Assembly (NCBI RefSeq): GCF_031143425.1
Contig: NC_090450.1
Coordinates: 222,157,442-222,221,441 of the forward strand
Length of the DNA: 64,000 bases
Direction of reading: 5' to 3'
Source of the DNA: Pleurodeles waltl
Taxonomy: Eukaryota; Chordata; Amphibia; Caudata; Salamandridae
Under the pieces are notes generated by a model. It was given only the letters and a program-made list of their open reading frames with translations, was not told the origin of the DNA and did not search any database. Positions 57,014 through 64,000 of this stretch are shown in pieces. Every line of letters begins with the position of its first letter. The stretch's first letter is position 1. The position numbers were made by a program, and so were the translations under genes.

Positions 57014-59023
57014 ATGGAGGGCCACACCACAGACTCTGAATACACCAGTGGGACGGAGGGCGAGGGGAGCTTCACGTCGGCCACCGGATCACCAACCAGC
57101 GACACAGACTCATCCGCCGATGTGAGCTCCCCTGTGGTGGCGGCACCATCTGTGTGCCCCACTTCTACAGGTACAGCCGCCACCCCCCCTACCAGCACTG
57201 CCCTCCCAGCAGCCCCTCAGCGTTCGCCCAGTGCCCGCTCACCCAGGAGGGTGGGGACCACCTTCGCCCCAGGCACCCCAGGCCCTGCCCCAGTCACCCC
57301 TGCTGCCCTCAGTGAGGAGGCCATTGACCTCCTCAGGTCAATCACTGTTGGGCAGTCTACCATTGTGAATGCCATCCATGGTGTAGAAAGGGCGTTGCAA
57401 CACGGTAATGCATTCCTGGAGGGCATTCATTCTGGTCAGGCTGCCCTTCAGGGAACCCTGCAATCTCTGGCCTCAGCACTGATGGAAGCAATTGTCCCTG
57501 TGTCCAGCCTCCCCCCTCCAACTTCCTCCACCCAGACCCAATCCCCTGTACCCCAGCCCATCCCAAGCACACCTACAGACCACCATGCACACAAGTCAAC
57601 ACACAAAAGTAGCTCAGGCAAACATAGGCACCACACATCCCACAGGCACTCACACAAGCATCACACCCATACAGACACAGCAACATCCACTGTCTCCACT
57701 GTGTCCCCCTCCTCCTCTTCTCCCTCCTCCCTCCCAGTGTCGTCTACACACACACCTGCATGCACCACATCTACAGGCACTAGGACTCGCACCAGGACAC
57801 CCAGCACCACACGCCGCTCACCAGCACTCACCACCTCCACTGCCATTTACACGTCCCCTGTGTCCTCTCCCAGTGTGTCTGTGACGCCCCCTCCCAAAGT
57901 ACCCAAACGCCAGCAATCACTCACCCAACATCCATCCACCTCATGACAGCCTCCAGTACCTGCACCTGCACCCAAAACAGCTAAAGTGACACCTCCTACA
58001 ACCACCTCCTCTTCCTCCACTCCCAGACCCCCTCCAGCTACCCATCCCAGTGTTCGTCAGAAGCTGTCCCTCTGTCAAATTGACCTTTTTGCCCCCATCC
58101 CCCCCCCTCCAATTCATCAGTCCCGTCATAGCGCCTCAGCCAAAAAGCCTCCAGTACCAGTGGTGGGTGTTCCAGGTTTTTGGAGTGCACCGTCCACCAG
58201 GGCAGGCAGTAGGACCCGGAGCCAAGGCACTGGCAGCCCACCCCCTGTAAAGGCTCAGAAATTGGAGAGTGGACGACGGGACCGTGTCAAGACTCCTGGT
58301 GGGACAACAAGTGAAATGGGATCGAAGGCGATTGGTGAGTCAGCTGTAACTCCAAAAAAGGTGGGGAAGGTCCAGAGGAAGGCTGCCCAGCCTGCTGTGA
58401 GTGTCACGGCGGAGAAGTGCGCCATCATTTCCGGCGGTCCAGACACAACCACCAGCACCGTCGTCACTGGTCCAGAGACCACCGCCAGAGTCAGTGCCCA
58501 GGAGGGCCCAAGTATCGTAACTGGTCCAGAGACCACCGCCAGAGTCAGTGCCCAGGAGGGCCCAAGTATCGTCACTGGTCCAGAGACCACCGCCAGAGTC
58601 AGTGCCCAGGAGGGCCCTAGTATCGTCACTGGTCCTGAGACCACCGCACAAGACACAGCCCAGGAGGACCCAAGTATCGTCACTGGTCCTGAGACCACCG
58701 CCAGAGTCAGTGCCCAGGAGGGCCCAAGTATCGTCACTGGTCCTGAGACCACCGCACAAGACACAGCCCAGGAGGGCCCAAGTATCGTCACTGGTCCTGA
58801 GACCACCGCACAAGACACAGCCCAGGAGGGCCCAAGTATCGTCACTGGTCCTGAGACCACCGCCAGAGTCACAGCCCAGGAGGGCCCAAGTATCGTCACT
58901 GGTCCTGAGACCACCGCACAAGACACAGCCCAGGAGGGCCCAAGTATCGTCACTGGTCCAGAGACCACCGCTGCAGTCACAGCCCAGGCGGGGCCAGGAT
59001 GCCACATCCCCGCTGGGCAATGA
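57014..59023 (+). pseudogene. Duplicated gene B exon 3, unit 3
   Basis: As for unit 2: open 57014-57946 up to the shared TGA, then 57986-59023 with ten 18-aa repeats (one unit starts with Asp instead of Gly). Private changes include SPSARSPRRVGTTFAPGTPG in place of SPRARSPRRVGITFAPGTSG. Confidence 0.85.
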
Positions 59024-60075
59024 TGGAACGTCATGCCACACACCAATGTCCAGTATGGAGATCGTCATGCCACACACCAATGTCCAGTGTGGAAATCGTC
59101 ATGCCACACACCAATGTCCAGTGTGGAAATCGTCATGCCACACACCCAGTATGGAGATCGTCATGCCACACACCAATGTCCAGTGTGGAGATCGTCATGC
59201 CACACACCAATGTCCAGTGTGGAAATCGTCATGCCACACACCAATGTCCAGTATGGAGATCGTCATGCCACACACCAATGTCCAGTGTGGAAATTGTCAT
59301 GCCACACACCAATGTCCAGTGTGGAAATCGTCATGCCACACACCAATGTCCAGTATGGAGATCGTCATGCCACACACCAATGTCCAGTGTGGAAATCGTC
59401 ATGCCACACACCAATGTCCAGTGTGGAAATCATCATGCCACACACCAATGTCCGTATCAGAACCGCCATGTCAAAGCACCACTGAACAGGGCAAAGACCG
59501 CCATGGCAAAGCACCGCTAAACAGTCCAGAACCGCAATGTCTAAGCACCGCTGAACAGTCCAGAACCGCCATGTCAAAGCACCGCTGAACAGGGCAAAGA
59601 CCGCCATGGCAAAGCACCACTGAACAGGGCAAAGACCGCCATGGCAAAGCACCGCTGAACAGTCCAGAACCGCCATGTCAAAGCACCGCTGAACAGGGCA
59701 ATGCACCGGGTAGGAATGAATGGCCCACCACATCAGGCATCCTTATCCCATGTGCAGCTGGGACAGTGACAGGACATTACCTTTCACGGGGAGACTCATC
59801 CAGTCTGGGCACCAGTCATCCCCCAGTACCAGTATGGACCTGCATCAACTTGAGAGACTGTGGCTTTGCACTCCCCAGGATTGAACAGTGGGCAACCCAC
59901 CCACTGTAGAGACTTGAGAGACTGTGGCTTTGCACTCCCCAGGATGGCACAGTGGGCAACCCACCCACTGTAGAGACTTGAGAGACTGTGGCTTTGCACT
60001 CCCCAGGATTGAACAGTGGGCAACCAACCCACTGTAGAGACTTGAGAGACTGTGGCTTTGCACTCCCCAGGATAC
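58463..60075. repeat. Minisatellite block of unit 3 (54-, 34-, 34-, 64-bp arrays)
   Basis: 54-bp array 58463-58985 (10 units), 34-bp array 59032-59453, ACCGCC 34-bp array 59454-59700, 64-bp array 59848-60075 (4 units). Confidence 0.9.
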
Positions 60076-61294
60076 ATCAATGGGCATGGAGCCCCATCGT
60101 GGATCTGGCTTTGCATTCATCTGGCTGAGGTGCCCCCCCTTCCCTTCCCCCTGAGGTGCCTGTAGTGTTTCTGTCTGATGCCCCAGCAGTGTTCTCTCCG
60201 ATTTTGTTCAGGTATCTATTGTGGGCCTCGCCCATGCATTTTTGGACTGTTTGTGCACGGACATTGTTGTGTACATATCTGCAATACTTCTCAGATTGTA
60301 TATGTAAATATGAGTGATTTTGGAATACATATATTTGTATATTTTTGTATGACATGCGTAGTGGCACAATACAAAGTTTGCCCGAAATTCGCATTGTCTT
60401 TGCATTCTTCCGGGGGGATTGTGGGTTGTTACTGTTATGTTTGTGACTGCATTGGTGTGTATGTTGTAATATGCGAGGGTGGGGGTCGGGGTGTTTGGTG
60501 GTTGTCCCCCTAACTATTGCCTCCCCCGTGTTGTAGGTGCAGTACTGACCGGTATCTTCTGCGCCTACGTCGCTGTTGGTCGTGAAGGAGCAGAAAGACA
60601 AGGGCAGGTAGTATTTGCAGTTCCGGGTCCATGGAGTCGTCGTTCCTCGTGGGATGTGTAGAAGGTGAGCGTTTTCCCATAGCAAAAGCTGTTTCCGCCG
60701 TGTTTTTATCCACGGTGAATCCGCCCCGGAAAAGGTGGCGGATTGGCCTGTTGTGATACTGTGGGCAGTACATTGTCTTCCGCCTGTCTGTTGGCGGTGA
60801 CCGCCGCGCTGCTTGTCTGTACCGCAGTGGCGGGCGGTGTGTTAAAGTGGCTGTCTTTGTTGGCGGTTTCCGCCAGGGTCATAATTCCTTTTTTTTGTCC
60901 GTCTGACTGTTTGCGGTATTACTGCATCTTTAACACCGTCCGCCAGGGTTGTAATGACCCCCAGAGACCCAACCCAGAGGGGAAAAACTCCCACAGAAAT
61001 AGGGTTTTTTTGTTAGAAAAACCCTCACCCACCAGGGTTACGCCTTGGTGGCATGCTTCATCATTGGGTTTCTTCCCGCTCTGCTGCAGAACGAGGCATG
61101 CTGCGACCAATGGAATACGTGGGAACACTATTGGTATCAGCGATGCGGATGCTAGAAAAGGATAGGAGTGGTGGTGTCTTGGTAAATTAAAAATACCCCC
61201 CTCTGGATGATATTACTAGTTTAATATGACTCACAAGGATGGTATCATTAAAAAGTGGTGTCAGGAGGGTGGGTATAATATGAACCTGTCCTCC

Positions 61295-61349
61295 TTAGTG
61301 GTCTACATGTTTCAGAGTTTACCCCTAAACTCCTCTTCAGGACCAAAGT
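61295..61349 (-). ncRNA. Hammerhead ribozyme motif, triplication unit 3
   Basis: Third copy, unchanged in the core (CUGAAGA, GAAA), stem II and GGUC/GACC stem I; predicted cut next to 61304. Confidence 0.75.
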
Positions 61350-61430
61350 GATCTCCCTAGTATCACTCCTCATGCACCTTACACTAGTAGAAGTACTTTT
61401 ACTATTTATTGTGGTAAGGTGATATATACC

Positions 61431-62040
61431 AATTAAATTAAATTAAATAAATACTATCCATCAGTGTCAATACTCTACTGGGCAAATCTGTGGAAGAAAA
61501 GAGAAAATAGTAGAAGTAAATGCATCTCTCAGGGGTGTGGTGGAGTTGTCACCATCACCCAGCCAAATGGCATCAGTAGTTTGCACATAAAAATGAATAC
61601 AAGAAGTACTACCTATAGGAAACATTACAAAACACTTAAAACACGTGATGCACCTCTAGATAAACACACGTGGTGCATGCGTAACCTACTTTCAGTGTTT
61701 ATGCTAATAGCATCAGGGGTCCTCCGGGAGGGGGGGTGTGCTTATAGTCACACGCTGTAAAATAACACAAATGAAAATGCGGTAAAGGTCAAGCTCAACG
61801 AGCGCGCTCTAATCACTGCCGGTGGTCTAGGGCATACAGAGTGCTTACTTCCCCAAAGCAACACTCCCGCCTTAAAACCTACTCCTCACCTCGCCGTGGC
61901 CAGAAATAAGACAGCGATCCCTGTAGGGATCCAATTGTTTCTTTACATCTTCCACTTCTAAATCTGTCCTTAATCTGGTCTTCCCCTTATTTCATGGTTG
62001 TTTTAGTTTCTATTAGCGGACAAAAGGACATCCCAATTTT
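61431..62040. other. Unrecognised sequence between the triplication and the LINE
   Basis: Begins with an (ATTAA)n-like tract (61431-61450). No gene is recognised; the plus ORF at 61464-61760 has no domain. Confidence 0.45.
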
Positions 62041-64000
62041 AAACTTTTACAATAATATTCCTCGGGCCTTCTTATGGGTCATTTGGAGGAGGTAACGGAC
62101 CTCATAGACTCATCTCATGTTTTGCAGAATAGTGACCTAATCATTCTACGGGTGGGCAATTTTAATACTCCTCTGTGTAGCAAGGAACACATGGATCTGT
62201 GTGCCTTCCCTGTTGAGGGTAGAGAATCATTAATTCATTTCAATCATACTATTGAAGGAGACGCCTTGAACCTTTTTACTTGTAAGTTTGATTTGGTACA
62301 CGTTATAGAGAAATTGGCTCCTGACGCCTGTAATACACCAACCTTTACAGGGAATTTGAAGGGGAGTATTATTGACTTTATACTTATTGGCTCCTCTGAT
62401 TTTTATTTAATTCAAGATTTTAAGATTACGCCTCATTGTGCGAGTGATCATAACCCCCTTAGTATTATTTTGGACCTAAAAATTAATCAGGCACCTAAGA
62501 ACAAAAGCCTGAGAGCTGCTACTGTCTATAACCCAAATTGTGGGCTACGTTTAAAATGGGACAAAATAGATCCTAAAATTATTAACCAGGAAATTGTAAG
62601 TAGTAGGTCTGACTCCATTTATATGTGTTTGTCCCAGCAGTTAGATCCTGACCGTATAGCCCGTGAATTTGAATCTTTAAGCACTAATATTTCACGTGCC
62701 CTGGTGGTGGACAGGCCTTTGAAGGGGCTGGTGGCCCACAGATGGTTTGATTCTGTGTGCTCATCTGCCCATAAAAAACTTAAAGACGCTCTTAAAGCAG
62801 TTCCTCTCTCCCGTCAATTAGTCAAATTAGCCAGAGCTGACAATAAGGCCGCCCTTGAAAAACGGAAAACAGAAATTAGGTCTGAGGCCTGGGATGAACT
62901 TTTGGCTGCGTCTGAGCTGAAGGATACTTCTAAATTCTGGAAACTGATAAATCACTCCTACTTCTCTGATAACCACTCCAAGGTCGATGATTGTCTTATT
63001 GCTAAGGACGTCTGGGTAACTCATTTTAGGAAAGTCTTTTGTTCAGGAATTCATGAGAATTTGCATATAACAGATAACTCTTCTGCACATTCTATTTTAG
63101 ATTTTAGTACTAAGGCCCCAAATATTACCTTTGATCTCCATGAGGTCTTAAGCGCTATTAACAGATCAAAGCAGGGAAAGGCTCCTGGCCCTGATGGGGT
63201 TCCCGTTGATCTTTTTAAATCAGAAATTTACCTTTGGGGCCCGCTAGTTACCAATATGTTGAATAGTGTGGCAAATAGTAACGTGCCCATCTCATGGAAA
63301 TCGGCTATTATTGTCCCCATCTTCAAAAAAGGAAAGATACAAGATCCTTCTTGTTACAGACCAATCTCTCTCATCGATTCGACTGCAAAGATTTTAGGCA
63401 GTGTGATCCTGTCCCGGTTAGAAGATTGAGTGACCGAGGCTCAGATTTTATCTCCTATTCAATTTGGTTTTAGACCCGGTATAGGCAGAGTTGAGCAAGT
63501 TTTAAACCTGCAGCTGATACTCAGTAAATATGTGATAGTTAAAAAAGAGTCCATTCACATGGCTTTTATCGATCTAACTAGTGCCTTTGATATGGTCAAC
63601 AGGTCAAAGCTATGACAAATTTTGGGAGCTTTAGGCTGTGATCCGTCCCTATTGGAGCTCATCAAACGCCTACACACAGACCTAATGGTTTCTGTTCCGG
63701 TCGGCCCACATGGGCAGAGAACCTCTCCCATTCCGTCAACAAGGGGAGTAAGACAGGGTTGTATCTTAGTCCCCTTTCTTTTTCTGATATACATAAATGG
63801 GCTCTATGACTCACTGGTAAAACATGCAAAGGACGTACCGAAGATGGGCCAGAGACTACTGCCAGTTTTATTATACGCTGATGATGCAGTTTTAATTGCT
63901 CGTACTTCTAATGGTTTACAGGGACTATTGGATGCATTTTATAATTTTATGTTGAACCTCGACTTGAAAGTAAATTACCCCAAGACTTTTGTTATGACCT
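62041..64000 (+). pseudogene. 5'-truncated non-LTR retrotransposon (LINE) ORF2, runs off the window
   Basis: The C-terminal half of an APE-type endonuclease (62074-62490) is followed by a linker and a reverse transcriptase (from about 63130). Endonuclease motifs: VGNFNTP, where the usual GDFN has its Asp replaced by Asn; SIIDFILIGSSDF; SDHNPLSIIL. RT motifs: QGKAPGPDGVPVDLFKS, SAIIVPIFKKGK, YRPISLIDSTAK, FGFRPGIGR, AFIDLTSAFDMVNRSKL (motif A Asp), STRGVRQGC, and YADDAVLIA at about 63875 (motif C). The frame is open except for TGA at 63427-63429 and 63613-63615, both where Trp is plausible. The start near 62041 is in a different frame. The clade is uncertain (CR1/Rex1/R4-like are possible). 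The element continues past 64000. Confidence 0.85.

Larger units (their letters stand above)
57014..61430. repeat. Tandem segmental triplication, unit 3 (4417 bp)
   Basis: Third copy, shorter mainly because it lacks two 54-bp and two 64-bp repeat units. It ends GATATATACC at 61430, after which the sequence becomes AATTAAATTAAATTAAATAA, presumably the original right flank of the duplicated block. Confidence 0.92.

Noticed and set aside
47671..61430. Tandem triplication as an assembly error
   Set aside because: The units differ by scattered substitutions and repeat counts, which argues for real copies; only long reads can settle it.
1..64000. tRNA genes, tRNA-derived SINEs, rRNA or conserved host exons
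   Set aside because: I saw no A-box/B-box pair with cloverleaf potential, no rRNA-like sequence and no exon of a recognisable host gene. A tRNAscan or BLAST search could still find something I missed.

Overview
The window looks like transposon-dense intergenic DNA from a very large vertebrate genome. The mix of PIF/Harbinger DNA transposons, fold-back MITEs, Penelope-like elements (PLEs) with hammerhead-ribozyme motifs, a degraded retroviral pol and a truncated LINE fits a salamander. The Iberian ribbed newt Pleurodeles waltl, whose genome is reported to be rich in Harbinger elements, is the best guess; that is inference. I see no host gene, rRNA, tRNA, CRISPR array or bacterial-style operon.

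Layout. 1-3591: right part of a Harbinger element (H1), with a broken HARBI1-type transposase on the minus strand. 3592-12397: mostly unrecognised sequence with a CA-rich tract, two MITE-like inverted repeats, two GC-rich minisatellites and the left end of a PLE. 12398-25803: H2, which I read as one 13.4-kb Harbinger element flanked by TAA, carrying two Myb/SANT-type genes and a transposase gene. It sits inside the coding region of PLE1, which resumes at 25804 and runs to about 29.7 kb. 29.7-32.2 kb: AT-rich DNA, a 56-bp palindrome and a 659-bp MITE flanked by TTA. 32.2-33.8 kb: PLE2. 33793-42573: a retroviral pol remnant split by H3 (34856-42209, flanked by TAT). 42574-51858: H4, a second three-gene element of the H3 type, flanked by AGA. 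47671-61430: a 4.4-4.7 kb tandem triplication of the right half of H4 plus about 470 bp of its flank. 62.0-64.0 kb: a 5'-truncated LINE running off the window.

How the genes fit together. Each complete Harbinger element (H2, H3, H4) carries a DDE transposase/nuclease (HARBI1 type) plus two different Myb/SANT-like proteins, here called A and B. Published vertebrate Harbingers are usually described with a transposase and one Myb-like partner that binds the element ends and imports the transposase into the nucleus. Three genes in two diverged families, with different gene order, is the most notable structural observation. Each family has its own repeated subterminal motif (GCGTCA in H1/H2, ACCGCC in H3/H4). 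Only the two Myb-like genes of H4 look open; all four transposase genes are broken.

The best candidates for under-described biology are the three-gene Harbinger architecture, the PLE hammerhead motifs (two sharing a swapped C3-G8 pair, one canonical motif triplicated on the minus strand), and the triplication that gives H4 three alternative right ends and many ACCGCC-bearing minisatellite units.
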